Positions 11,251-23,440 of a DNA stretch of 64,000 nucleotides are shown in pieces. A program made the position numbers and the translations under genes. The notes below the pieces were generated by a model that was given only the letters and a program-made list of their open reading frames with translations, ran no database searches and was not told the origin of the DNA. Within the stretch, counting starts at the first letter, position 1. Each line of letters begins with the position of its first letter. Source of the stretch: Tetrastigma voinierianum (Eukaryota; Streptophyta; Magnoliopsida; Vitales; Vitaceae); assembly GCA_016808115.1 (NCBI GenBank), contig JAEQBH010000287.1, positions 2,604,001 to 2,668,000 of the forward strand, written 5' to 3'.

Positions 11251-12050
11251 TGTCACGCCCAGATCCGGTGAGCTTAGATTAGTGAATCGAACCAGTTTGA
11301 GTCTTGGCTCCATATACTAGGACTCCTTATTTTTTTTTTTTTTTGGTGAACTTATATACGTAGTATATAAGCAATTTTATAGTAACCAACAATCATTTGC
11401 ATTTACAAATAACTACCCTTAGGAGTGGTATATATTAAAATTTATACACATATCACCCAAGTCCCATTCTATACAAATACACATACATATACATATCTGT
11501 CTGACATCGAAGTCCTTGAACGATCTTGAGTGAGCACGTCTGAATGGCTCGGCTCTGGTGGTGTGGAATCATCTGGCCTCTTTATCTCCTCTTGATTACC
11601 TACGGATTGAACACGTGCTAAGCTTTGCAACAGGTAGGAACATATAGACAGTAACGATCAATAACAATAATAGCCATCACTATCTTTTTACATTTGCTAT
11701 TACTTATGCATATAACGAAGTCTATTCTTATGTGACTTCTAACTCATATCATATTATATATGTAGATTTTATTCTTTTCAGATTCCTTATCATTATCTTG
11801 TTCATATTACTTATTATCATGTATTTTCTGGGTTGTAACTCATATCGACTACATGTATGATATCAAATCATATTCAAAGTAAGCTTATAAATACAATGGC
11901 AGTGGAACCAAATCAAATCATATCAATTTAAATACAAGTTCAAAGAATCGGACTAATACTTGATACATATTAGACTCTTTATCACTATCACGTAGAAGCC
12001 ATTAATCAACTCCCTTTAGCAATTACGTTTCATGATCAGGGATGCCGTTT

Positions 12051-12281
12051 AAAACATTTGTTTCGTTATATTAAATTTTCATTTTCGAAGTGTCGCGACC
12101 GAGATCCCAGGCTTGACCCAGATTGGCGGATCGAGCTAGAGCAGTTTACTCAGGCATTTTCAATCGAAACATTTTTGTTTCGTTTTATTAAAATTTTATT
12201 TTCAAAAGTGTCGCGACCCGAATCCCGACTTGACTGGCGGATCAAAATTTGGAGCAGTTTACTCCAGGCATTTTCAATTAT
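12051..12281. repeat. Two copies of a 116-bp unit in X
   Basis: 12051-12166 and 12167-12281 are diverged copies. Both contain GTCGCGACC (from 12092 and 12210), GGCGGATC and GCAGTTTACTC...GGCATTTTCAAT in the same order. Confidence 0.75.
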
Positions 12282-12654
12282 CTTCCCAAAACATTTTGTT
12301 TATGTTAGGTACAAACTTTTTAATTCACAGAAAACACTTCTTTTCGGGCAATCCCATAACCACTTACAAATTCAAAAGATCCATAACACTCACATTTAAC
12401 AAAATAATGCCTTTATACACACATATACTCATGCTATTCATTTTCGCATGCTTTCATTTTACATATCATTTATCATATCACAACATACATTTTGTCTGAT
12501 AATTCGATTCACGATTCAATTTATGAGATTTAAGCATAAATATAAAAATCTCATTTACACTCGTCAATATTAGTCATTTCACTTTGACTATTCAATTCAC
12601 ATTGTAGCGGATTCCGTTTAATGAATCCGACCTTATCGACCGGTAATGTGCCTT

Positions 12655-13275
12655 CATTTTATAGTCGGTCTCCGTCATGACGGATGTCGTTTGGTGCACC
12701 AGAGCATGTGGTATTCTTATTACAATTTGGTCTCCCATGATGACGGATCTTAGTTTGGTGCACCCCAGGCACGTGGTATCAATTATTCGGTCTCCCATCA
12801 TACGGATCTTAGTTTGGTGCACCCCAAGGCCGTGATATCAATTATTTGGTCTCCCATGCGGATGCCGTTTAGTGCACCGGTACGTGGGCATCGATTAAAT
12901 GTCATACGCCATCATGACGGATCCAGTTGGTGAATCCCGCCAAGTGGGACATTTCTTCAATGCCATACGCCATCATGACGGATGCCGATTGGTGCATCCC
13001 GCCAAGTGGGACATTGGATAAATTTCGAACGCCATTGGCGGATATCGTTTGGTGCATCCGTCGAGCGGTTCATTCTTCATATCATTCAATTCACATTTCA
13101 CGGTAGTTAGTTTAATGAATCCGTCTTTATTATTATTCACGTTCATTCGGTTTTCAAATATCACATTTTCGATTTCATATTCACTCGTATTCACATTTAT
13201 GGCCGGTTCGTTTGATGAATCCGTCCTTATTATCATTCGCATTCATTCGGTTTTCAAATATCACATTTCAATTCC
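12655..13275. repeat. Tandem array of about 60-bp units in X, then two larger units
   Basis: From about 12655 to 13080 there are seven copies of a 54-63 bp unit built around GGTCTCCCAT/ACGCCATCATGACGGAT, TTGGTGCACCCC and a GTGG(T/G)A(T/C) tail. The first four copies end in GTATCAATT-like sequence; the last three have GCCAAGTGGGACATT. From about 13083 to 13275 two longer units share TTAATGAATCCGTC and ATTCGGTTTTCAAATATC. Confidence 0.8.
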
Positions 13276-13319
13276 ATATTCACTTTCGTATTATCTTTTC
13301 AAAGATATACTCAATCACA

Positions 13320-13775
13320 TACTCATTCATGTGCTCATTTATATATACTCATTCATATGCTCATTCACGTATACTCATTCATATACTTATTCACGTATAC
13401 TGTTCATACACTTTCATTCATAAATTCATTCACATTATACTTATTCACGTATACTCATTCATACATTCATTCATAAATTCATTTACGTATACTTATTCAC
13501 GTATACTCATTCATACACTCATTCACATATTCATTCATGTATACTCATTCATGTATACTCATTCATAAATTCATTTACGTATACTCATTCATGTATACTC
13601 ATTCATGTATACTCATTCATGTATACTCATTCATAAATTCATTTACTTATACTCATTCATGTATACTCATTCATGTATACTCATTCATAAATTCATTTAC
13701 GTATACTCATTCATGTATACTCATTCATGTATACTTATTCATATATTCATTCACGTATACTCATTCACGTGTACT
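13320..13775. repeat. Short tandem array, TATACTCATTCATG type
   Basis: Dozens of 14-17 bp units of the form (A/G)TATACTCATTCA(T/C)G alternate with ATAAATTCATTTAC. Several sub-blocks of two to four units are themselves repeated, which gives a higher-order pattern at 13540-13740. Confidence 0.9.
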
Positions 13776-15509
13776 CATATCATTTGTTATCATTTTCTGG
13801 TTATATGTGATAATAATCATATATCACTTAACCACATTATGTGTTCATGACATGCCTCTCATGTTCTAATCATGTTTCAATTCGTTTTTTCATTTTCATT
13901 TTCCACATAATCATTTTCATGTTTCATGAACACATCTTTACATTTTCATTTCTACATTTTCCTTGTTTCATACCTATTACATGGCACTTCATATTCTTGT
14001 GAAGTATGATGTATGTGGAATCACACCTCATTCATATCTTATTCCTCCTATAGATCTACTTTACTTAGGAAGTGGAATCAATCAATCGAGATCATCCCAA
14101 CTAAAGTTGTAATTTCATGCCAAACTAGTCCCGGTTTGGATTACACTAGAATAGTTAGTATTACTAATTTTTCGGGATCTTAACTTCATGTTTGACTCTA
14201 TGTCATTATGCAGCTTTTAAGATGAGGTGCTAAGGGTTCTATTCCATTTGGAATCCTACCAATTCGAACCCAGAAATAGGATCGTCGAGAAACAACCGGA
14301 CTTCTCTATGTTAGTGGAACCGAATTTGGCTTACACATGGCCAGCTGGTGTGAATTTTAGGTACTTAAAGATTCGAGAATTTGGCTTGCACATATTTACT
14401 GAGTGAATTTTAGGCCATAGGGTCAGAATTTAAGGCGATGCCTATTCTAGTTTCTCCTTGAATTCTATTTTATGCCTTCACTTGAATCCACTTTCAAATG
14501 GGATAGAAATGGCAAGTTATGGCCAAAATCGCGGTCGAAAGCGGGAACGAAACGACGAGGTGTCTTAGTACACCCTAAGTGTGTGAGCACACTTGTTTGA
14601 AAAATGACCAGAAGCGAAACAAATTACCTTTCAAGTACTATAAGTACAAGTCACCAATGCCACAAAATGTGTGTTTTCTCTCATTTTCATATGTTTCAAC
14701 TTGATCAACTCTATACTCCATATACACCTCAAAACCATTTCAAATTGCCTTGTAAACTCTTTTTCCACAAATTCATCTTTCAATTAGATATCTTTCTTCC
14801 AAAATTCTTTCATGAATTTCTTCCAAAATATAATATGAGGTTATGACCCATCCCTCAACAAAACATGAATATTAATTAGGGTTTACTCTCTAAGCCTAAC
14901 TCATTTACTTACAATTAACCATGAATCAACTTAAGGATTCTGCTATCTTATTGCCATTTAGAGTTTTGACAACCCTAATTTCATCTGGTTAGGATTTCAT
15001 CTAACAAACCTAAACTTTGAACTAAGATTAATAACCATACAAACAAAGATCATACACAAATCCAAAGTTCCATACTCAAGGTTAGTAGTTCCATACCTTT
15101 TGGCGATCTCCCCTCTTCCTCTTAACATAACTATTCTTCTTGCTCTTCCTCTTCTCTTCTCCTTCTCCCATACGTTTTTAACTCTCCCCAATTGGAGACC
15201 AATTTTGGTCTTTTAATCCATGTTTGCTAAGGCCGTGTTTGGCCTCAAAAACCATTTTTGGGTTAAGTTTCGTATTTACCCAAGGTCCTCCAAATCTTAA
15301 CCATTTGTATTTCCAAGTTTCCTTTATTTCATTTGGCCTCAAATTTCTTGTCATCTTCAGGCCCATTTTGGACAAACTACAATTTTGTCCTTAAGTTTTT
15401 GTAACTTTAAATTCTCTCGTTTCCATGTTTCGCATTTAATATTGGAATTCATTCAAATTATCTTAAAATACCCTAATAGTAGCGCTAGGGTATATTTTGG
15501 GGTGTTACA

Positions 15510-15885
15510 CCTGCCATCGATCAATAGTAAGGGTGGCCTCCCACCGGCGCGACAGCTCCCAATCGAGGAGCTCGTAGGAACCCACGTATGCTTTCGAGCA
15601 CCTGACGCAATAGGCGAGGAAATAGAGGCGGGGACTGTTTCGGGGTAGACTCACGTGGTGGATACTGTCCTCGAAATGGAATAATGAGGTCATAATAAGC
15701 TTTGCCGGGCTGAACCAATATCCCTCTGAAATGCGATATAATACCTCCATGATAGCTCCTCTCCTCTGTGCAATATGCTGAAGTTGAAACATATTAGACC
15801 TCAAAACGTGGTCTATCAAAAGCATATGTTGCGGAAAGTGCCGCCTGAATAATATCGACCCACCAGTAGCGTCCATAGAGAGAAG
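15510..15885 (-). pseudogene. E2 Tp32-type ORF, middle part with the conserved core
   Basis: The minus strand carries MLLIDHVLRSNMFQLQHIAQ, a RRGAIMEVLYRISEGYWFSP block and IMTSLFHFEDSIHH, the clearest run of the Tp32 domain in the window. It is bounded by X on the right-to-left downstream side and by E3 upstream. The last five bases, AGAAG, are the E3 target duplication. Confidence 0.8.
15881..15885. repeat. Target-site duplication AGAAG of E3, left copy
   Basis: AGAAG is repeated exactly at 21835-21839 on the other side of E3. Joining the flanks with one copy restores the order seen in E1 at about 2572-2605 (GTCCAT...GACCATCTC-CTGGTCGAAGG). Confidence 0.88.
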
Positions 15886-17236
15886 TGATTAGTGCCCAAA
15901 AAGTGCTATTTTGAACCCTATTTTTAATAGGTTTTGAGCGCTTTTTGTGTACTAATTGTTATAATTAACCCAATAGACATGTTCGAGTCCCTATTGCACT
16001 TTTGATTACATTCGAAATTTGTTTTTTGTAGTTTTTCTGCCTGAGGTGGAAGCAGTGTCGTGTCAATCCAATCATAACCAAAGTTGGGTTGATTTTCATC
16101 AATTTCATATGGTTTTCTATCAATCTAAACAACGGAATGAAGAATATCAAAGTTTGAAGAAATGGAACAAAGGCAGCGTTGGGAACAAGAAGCAATGGAA
16201 CAAAGAGCAGAAATACAGGAAATTCGCTACGCCGATAATTTCTACGGCGATGTAGAAATTCACTGCGTATAAATAAATTTTCCTCGTCTCGCTTTGTGTT
16301 TAAACGACTAGTCTGGTTTTTCTCCTTCTACCCTCACTGTAATTTTGTTGTTTCATATTTGCTTTTGTAATTTCCTCTTCCGAGCATATATAAGCCCTCA
16401 AATCAGAAATAAATGACAATCAATCACTCATACAATTTTTGGGAGAAGCTTTCACCCCCTCCCTGCTTCCCGCCGCTTCATTTTCGCTCTTTCTTTCTAT
16501 TTTCGTTGCCAAACACCTTCCAAGGATGACAACTTGGAGGATGAGCGGTTGGGGGTCCCTCCTCCTCACATAAGGTCGCTATGTGCGGTGGATCCGCTGC
16601 ACTGGAGGTCCTCGTCTTCACGCAGGTACTCACTGATGCCGTCTGTGTTCTCCATTTAACATTAGGTTTAGATCCCTCGACCACTGAATGGTCAAGATTT
16701 CTGGGTAATCTTTAGTGCTCATTTGATGCTTATTACTAGATCTTGTGATGTCTATTAGTTACCATTTATTACCTTATCAGAATGTGAATCATGGCGACCG
16801 TTTGAACCGACTGAGAACATAAATGGCTGAATGCCATTTTCAAAGGAAAATTTTTAGTGGTTAGGTTTTATAGCTTAAATGAAGATCCCGGCTCGAGATG
16901 ACTATATGTCATCCTCCCCAACGCGAGGAAATGACCCTGAGGACCCCTCAGTTGCCCTAGAATCCTAAGCCCAATAGCCTAACACTTCAAGGGGTTCTAT
17001 TTTACTTTTTTTTTTTCAGCCTGTGAACCATCCAACTCCCCTGTTTTTACCCAAAACCTTAAAATCCAAATTTAATTCACCCATTTTCGAATTTCACTCA
17101 AACTCATTCTCAGACGAAGAAACCCATCCCCGTGTTCGACCCTAGACTACTATACCCAAAGAGTTTGACTACTAGCAGAGGAACTTAGGATATAAATTTT
17201 GTTGATTCCTGATCACTCTAACGTGGCACTTAATCA
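15886..17236 (+). repeat. E3 5' LTR
   Basis: It starts TGATTAGTGCCC and ends GGCACTTAATCA. The TATA box GCATATATAAGCC lies at 16383-16395. Upstream of it, at 16220-16265, are GAAATTCGC and GTAGAAATTC motifs. The region 16430-17236 matches 21055-21834. Confidence 0.9.
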
Positions 17237-17238
17237 AA

Positions 17239-17256
17239 TGGCACCGCCATCGGATG
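17239..17256 (+). other. E3 primer binding site, tRNA-Asp type
   Basis: TGGCACCGCCATCGG starts two bases after the LTR end and resembles TGGCGCCGTTGCCGG, the complement of the 3' end of plant tRNA-Asp. Position and sequence together make it the minus-strand primer site. Confidence 0.7.
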
Positions 17257-20200
17257 GTGCCCAAGTGCATTCGACGAGTCGGTGGAACACTCAGGATCCC
17301 TTAACACCACAAGTTTTGGTGAATTTTCTATATTTCATTGTCATTTTTATTTTATTTTCGTTTCATAAAAAAAAACAAAAAAAAAAACAAAGTACGCAGG
17401 ATTCATTTTGCTGTTTTGTGTTGCCTTTTGTCGTGGAGGAATCCATTCCTAGTGGATTAGAAACCTAGAAGGCAAAAGCATTTAAAGTCAATCTCCCTCA
17501 AGAACTCGAATCAACTAATAACACTTAGAGGGAGAAAGCAATACAATCGCACCTTATGGAGGGAACTAGAGATTAAGCATGTCCATGAGGGACTATAGAG
17601 ACTAATGGACGAGTGCACCCTCCTACACGGTGCCTCCACAAGATAGCCTTTTGTCTCAAATTTCAACCACCACACCAATCTCCCGCTGAGCAAGCAATTT
17701 TGCATCTTACCAAACCGTGGTGATCGTGGAAGAACAAAAGAAATTCAATGCCCACCGAGCCAAAAATCCATACCGAGAGAACCCCGAACAAAAAATTAGA
17801 TGGGTTTCTGTATGAAGTAATGAATTTGACATCCCAGAACAATCCATTTCATCAAGGGGAAGAAAATCCAGAGGATGAGTGTCAATCGAAATAATTTGGG
17901 TGAGCAAAGTTCAACCGGCAGCCCCGTGGAGGAATTGAAAGTGGAATTAGTAAGCTCCTCCCGAGGAACCCAGTGATGCCCCACAATTTGCAGTATAGTA
18001 TATGGGCCATGGAAAAAGAAGAACAAATTCTTCCCTTGTCAAGGAGAAAAAGTAAGAAGGAATCAAAGAAACTGAAGCCACTACCCAACCACCAATAAAT
18101 TTCCATCGCCATCTCTAGACCCAAGTATACCCCGCCAATAAAGAACCTAACACCCGTATCGCATGACTACTTCCCAAGGCTAAGTCCAACCCATCACCGC
18201 CGCCATGCAAACTTCTGCCATTAATTAGTGGCCTTTGTAATAGAACTTCACACTACATCAAAAACAATGGCAAATGTCATATCGTGATCGCACAGGCCTG
18301 TGTCGGTTCTATCGCACTAACCTCAGATTTCCGAAATTCGCCAGCCCAGATCCCTCCAAAGGCCTAAGGAAGTGGTTTGGGGGGAGCACAGCCTTCCCCA
18401 CTTTTTGTGTTTAATTTTTCGTGTTTCATTTTATTTTATTTATTTTAATTATATTTTCTATAATTTTCCTTATATTTTCCATAATTTTTATGTTAATCTT
18501 GTCTAAATTTCCTTTTTTGTTTTCCACTCTCTTTTCTCAATTTTTCTTTTAATTTTTCTGCATAATTTTTGTAGTTTTGAAAATTTAGTCTGGATTGGAA
18601 GATCGTAGAAGGTGAATGAAGAATGTGGTTGAGGTACCTCACAGATAGCGAAATTTGCAGCCATAGCGAAATTTCGCAAAGGGCAATAAACGAATTTTCA
18701 AGTAGCATAGTGAAATTCTCATGTCTAGCTTAAAATCAGAGCTTTCCACTACAAGACAAAAATAAATACATTATTTCCATTTTATTTTATTTATTTATTT
18801 TTTTTATATATATTAAAATGCTTGTTTTCTTTTTTTTTTATATATTATTTTATATAAAAAATTTGTCTCTCAAAAAAATTGTTTATTTTTTATTATTTTA
18901 TTTATTATTATCATGATTTTGTTTTTCAAAAAAAAAACAACAAAAAAAAATTTCGTTTACGTAATTTTCTGCTGGAGCTAGCAAAAATTCGCTTAGCATA
19001 GCTTAAAAATTCAAGCACTGGGCGAGCCCCACTTTTGACCTCCAATTTGTTTCGCTTCATAACTCTTCTATCCGAACTCCGCTTTTTGGCTGCTCTGGTA
19101 CCGCTGGAAGTTTAGAGAGTGTAGAATCCAAATATGGACAGAAAGAACACTTTGAAATATTTATGAATGCACTTTCAAAATTCCTCCAACTGAATACTCT
19201 TTTCCCCTCTCTTTCTCCTAACTTGTTTATTTGAAGCACAAACAAAGTGAATAAGGTGTCGATGGAAAGATTCCGAAGTCTCATATCCAGCAATGATCAC
19301 ATCTCATCAAGGAGGTAACACTTCCTTCTAATTTTCCAACCGAAACGCCTCGACACCGAGATGTCTGGGTTAGGAGAGTTATCAAGGAAGTAGCTTTTGT
19401 ATTCATGCTTTTGTTACTACTTTGCAGTGCTCCATTTTGTGATATTCAGTGGCTTGTTGGGTCTCTTTCTAAAGTCGTTATACCATACTACTTTACTTTT
19501 TCAAAATTTGGACCCATTTTGCAACCAAAAATTTTCGTGTGCTGTGCTCTAGCCCATAATGGAAAATTGAACCTAATCAATTTTGGCTGATGCGATTGTC
19601 TCCATGCCTAGTTGAGGAATGATTAGTTGAATTCTTTTATTTCGACCTTTTCTTTCCACCTTTAGCTAACCACACCGAGCACATAGTTTCAATGATAGGT
19701 CAAAAACTCCGCACAACCTCCTTCACTTGCATAACCTACCCTAGTTTCATTAATCATTCTTAATAAAGTTAAGGGACACATGTGGAAAGAAGGCCAATGC
19801 TGTCAAAAAAAAAAAAAAAAAGAAAAAGAATAAATACAATGCTTTGGCCTTGGAAACCGAAAGCACGGCCCGAGGGGTATATGGCAAAGCCTTAAAGCCC
19901 TATGCCCTAAACTCACTTCAGTCGGGAGTCACCGACTTAGTGTCTGCTATAATGGGTGGACGAAGAGAGCTGGCGTTGTGAAAATGGAGTCTCAAAATCA
20001 TTCGAAGTCCAGGTGAAATCTAAAGAGTTTGTGGTCAAAAGATCCTTATGACTTGGGCCCTAAGCCTTAATTGTCAGAGTCACCTGTGATCCCCGTTACA
20101 TGGACTTTGGTGAGAACGATTCTCAAAGATTGCACCCTACAACACAAAAAGAATTGTGGAATAAGAGGTAGATCCTGATCTATTTAGGATGGTTAGCATG

Positions 20201-20518
20201 CTAGGTCGTGGTAGTACGAATGGGGAGCGCATTGGACAAATTATCATTGAGAGTCGATCAAATAAACACTTAGATTTTCTATGTGGAAGTTTCGGTTGAT
20301 TCACCAAGAAGGAGGCTCTTTTAATACTCAATTTGTATAGCATTCATTCTTCTCATGATAGTTATTTGGACACGCTTTAATGATTCTTACTTAGGTTAGG
20401 GCATTACCTATTCACAACCCTTTTGAAATACCATTTTCAGGAACGTTATTTCGCTTATACTTTATATGTATTTTATTATTTTTCCTCAGAAAGGACTAGC
20501 AATGTGTAGGTTGGGGTG
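17257..20518 (+). other. E3 internal non-coding region
   Basis: No open frame longer than about 90 codons and no retroelement protein motif is seen. Segments include an A-rich tract (17367-17395), a GGTTTGGGGGGAGCAC block near 18371-18390 that resembles the G-rich segment common after pol in Athila-like elements, and very AT-rich sequence (18770-18960). GCGAAATTTCGC-type motifs lie at 18645-18690. The right third (about 19300-20518) matches the 3' tails of E1, E2 and E4 and ends in the polypurine tract. Confidence 0.7.
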
Positions 20519-21834
20519 TGATTAGTGCCCAAAAAGTGCTGGCTAACCCTAATTTTAATAGGTTTTGAGCGCTTTTTGTGTACTAATTGTTATAATTGAC
20601 CCAATTGACATGTTCGGGTCCCTATTGCACTTCTGATTACATTCCGAGGTTGTTTTTGTAGTTTTTGCATGAATTGGAAGCCAAATTATCGTGTCAATCC
20701 AATCATAACCAAAGTTGGGTTGATTTTCATCAATTTCATATGGTTTTCTATCAATTTAAACAAGCCGGAAATGAAGAATATCAAAGCTTGAAGAAATGGA
20801 ACAAATAAAAGGAACAGAAGCAATGAACAAAGAAGGTGAATTAGTGGCAAATTGCCAGTCGGATAATTTCGCTATGATAGCTTAAATTCACTCCGTGCAT
20901 AGCCAAATTCGTCCCTAGCTGTGTTTAAACGACTGCTTTTGGTTTTTCTCCTTTCTACCCTCACCGTAATTCTTGTTGTTTATATCATTAGAATTTCCCT
21001 TCTTCTGAGCGCATATAAGCTCCTACCAGAATAAATGACAATCAATCACTTTGCAATAAATTGGGGAGAAGCTTTTATTTCCGCTTCCTGGCCGGCTTTC
21101 ATTTTCGCTCTTCTTTTCTATTTTCGTTGCCAAACACCTCCAAGGATGACAACTGGAGGATGAGCGCTAAAACCCTCGCCTCCGCGGGAAGGTCACGCAG
21201 CAGTGATCCGGCTACAGGTCCCCTCCTGCTCTTCACGCAGGTACTCATTGCCGCCGTCTGTGTTCTCCCTTTAACATTAGGTTTAGATCCCTTCGATTCA
21301 CGCAGAATGATCAAGATTGCAATCTTTTAGTGCTCATTTGATGCTTATTACTAGATTCAGGATGTTCATTAGTTACCATTATTACCCATTGTAATGTGAA
21401 TTGCATGAATTGAACTCGACTGAGAACATAAATGGCTGAATGCCATTTTCAAAAGGAAAATTTTGGGAGCCAGTTTTATACTAACGAAGATCCAAGCTCG
21501 AGACGATCATATGTCATCCTCCTTAACACGAGAAATGACCGAGGACCTCTCAGCTGCCCTTTAGAATCCCAAGCCCAAGAGTCTAACACTTCAAGGGGTT
21601 CTATTTACTTTTTTTTTTCACCCCGTGGAACCATCCAACTCCCCCCTGCTTTTACCCAAACCTTAAAATCCAAATTTAATCTACCATTTTCAATTCTCTC
21701 AAATCATCTTCACGAAGAAAACGTATCCCCGTGTTCGACCAGATCAATTATATCATAGCAAATGACTACTATAGCAGAGGAACTTAGGATACAAATTTTG
21801 TTGATTCCGGATCACTTTACTATGGCACGAATCA
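20519..21834 (+). repeat. E3 3' LTR
   Basis: It starts TGATTAGTGCCC and ends GGCACGAATCA, directly followed by the AGAAG duplication. A TATA-like GCATATAAGC lies at 21011-21020. Many single-base indels separate it from 15886-17236. Confidence 0.9.
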
Positions 21835-21839
21835 AGAAG

Positions 21840-22643
21840 TCGGACCATCTCCCTGGTCGAAGGATGGGGCCACTGTCTATAACCGGCCGCATTGGCGAGG
21901 ACCACTGCAGCATGGAGAGCACAGGATATCTGAGGCCCTCAAGTATCCCCGGTCCGTCGATAAAAATGAAGAGCGCGTGTTAAGCCCTCTCGCCTGGATC
22001 TCATCGTGTGATAGAACTCGGTGACGACCCGCGGATAATAATACTGACGAGGAACCATGAATGGCTCCAGATGTGTATCGCGAATTAGAGCACTGAGTTC
22101 CTGAGCCCGGGTCCGCCGCAAATGCCGAGATCGTAGCACACCCCCCATGGAAATCTCTCCCCGCAGCCAACATCTCCGGGATGGGCCAGGTGGGGAAGCG
22201 GCACACTCTCCACGATGGACGCTCTGAGATAGTCCAGCCCTATAACTCTCGATAAGGTGGAGAAGGTGGCACCTCGGACTCCGATGCTGAGACCTCCTGG
22301 TCTCAAGTCCCGGCCTCACGCGGGCCCTCCTGGGCCGGCTTGGGATGCAAAGGAGTCAGTGAGTAGGTCCAACCTGGGTATGATATCTCCCTCCGGGCAA
22401 ACACAAAGGAGGAACCCTCAAAGATCACCAACAGCGAAGGCTCGCACAGCCACCAAGGAAGCAACTAAGAATATGGGGCGCACAGCACTGGGTCGGTGCC
22501 CCGTCGCGGCGACGAGGGGCCGGCGGCAGAGGCCGGCGAGGCCAATGGTAGCGAGGGGCCACGGCAGATGGGCCCTAGCGCATCTCGCTACCGAGAGAGC
22601 ATTCCTGTCTTCGCCATTTTCTAATTTAGGAGAGCAAACTTGA
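21840..22643 (-). pseudogene. E2 Tp32-type ORF, N-terminal part
   Basis: On the minus strand 22319-21939 shows DTHLEPFMVPRQYYYPRVV and EFYHTMRSRRE, corresponding to the PFMTPRQFYYPRVV...FYHSMTSR block of E4. The upstream 22643-22320 part is GC-rich and low complexity, as in the other copies. E3 interrupts the ORF at 21839. Frameshifts and stops are present in all parts. Confidence 0.75.
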
Positions 22644-22960
22644 GAGGATATGGGTTTTTCAAAAATGGATGGTTGAAGTGAAATGAAATTTAAAGTAAAC
22701 AAGGGTTTAAATAGAAGGAGAGGGGTAGGTGGGGAGATGTGAATAATTAATGGTTTTTAATGACCATTAATCAATGGCCCAAGATTATAAAATTTAATTT
22801 TGAGTCAGCTAAACTGGAGGGGTCAAGTAGAAAACAAAGAGTCGCAGTGAGAAGATCATCAAAGGCTAGCGGTGTTGGCACTTTCGTAACCCGCTAAATT
22901 TCGTGAGGTCGCAAAAATTCTCAACCCGAGAAATCTCAGCACCCTTCTACTCCACTCAGA
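22644..22960 (-). promoter_or_regulatory. Possible internal promoter upstream of the E2 Tp32 ORF
   Basis: A minus-strand TATA-like CTATTTAAACCC (22714-22703) lies about 60 bases upstream of the ORF. A cluster of GCTAAATTTCGTG, GCAAAAATTC and GAGAAATCTC motifs lies at 22870-22945. The arrangement equals that of E1 at 3282-3530. Function is inferred. Confidence 0.4.
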
Positions 22961-23440
22961 CTGTACACCCGCAATATGAGACCAAAATTATAGAAGTTCA
23001 AACAGAAAAATAGAAAAATTTACAAAATTTGATATTAAAGGACATTAATGAAAATCCTAATTTACAAATTGAGATAAAACAAACAAAAATCTACTGGGAA
23101 ATTTGGAGTGGTTTCCATGGCCTTCGTAGAACCACTCCCGTGATGCCAATAAGAGGTCTCACGGGGGTCAAGGAGAGTGGGCCCCATGTCATAAAGGAGG
23201 TGTGCCACGCTTGAGTTCAACTTCGCCTCCACTTGTTAAGCTTTATGCTCGTGGTGTCATGGCATGACAGATGTGAAGGGTGATCGATGCAATTTGATCC
23301 TTCATCAACTGCCTTTTGGTTCTCTATTAATTCTTCGCAACTCATGAATGACCTGTATTTTTCAACGGCATACCTTAGGCGTAATTTCTTCGGTCGTCGC
23401 CCCTACCTCAACTGCGATCCTGCAGCCATCAAGTGAAAAT
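22961..23440 (-). other. E2 spacer between protease and Tp32 ORF
   Basis: This matches E1 3541-3988 and has no coding motif. A complete Athila would carry RT here. Confidence 0.6.

Larger units (their letters stand above)
11251..15509. mobile_element. X: probable solo LTR (about 4.3 kb) inserted in the E2 Tp32 ORF
   Basis: It begins TGTCACGCCC and ends GGGGTGTTACA, a TG...CA pair with imperfect inverted termini. Those ends are familiar from very long LTRs of Tekay/Del-type chromoviruses. No gag or pol signal is present in either strand, and it holds tandem arrays as such LTRs do. Its removal rejoins E2 Tp32 sequence that is continuous in E1 (about 2190-2240). The flanks CTTCT and CCTGC match at only 3 of 5 positions, so the target duplication is not convincing. 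A non-autonomous DNA element is the main alternative. Confidence 0.55.
15886..21834 (+). mobile_element. E3: non-coding Athila-related LTR element, complete with target duplication
   Basis: E3 has LTRs 15886-17236 and 20519-21834, a primer site at 17239, a tract ending GGTTGGGGTG before the 3' LTR, and AGAAG on both flanks. The LTRs are the same family as those of E1 and E2, in the opposite orientation. The 3.3-kb interior has no gag, protease or Tp32 signal, so it depends on proteins from elsewhere. The LTR ends are unusually well matched: TGATTAGTGCC at the start and GGCACGAATCA at the end. Confidence 0.9.

Noticed and set aside
13049..13869. Overlapping + strand open frames of 110-124 codons rich in YTHSCILIH
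   Set aside because: They are translations of the TATACTCATTCATG tandem array, whose unit lacks stops in several frames. No protein-like composition.
11251..15509. X as an intact Ty3 element
   Set aside because: No gag, protease, RT or integrase sequence is visible on either strand, and there is no second LTR.
17239..17256. Fragment of a tRNA gene
   Set aside because: Only about 15 bases resemble the complement of the tRNA-Asp 3' end, directly next to an LTR; it is a primer binding site.
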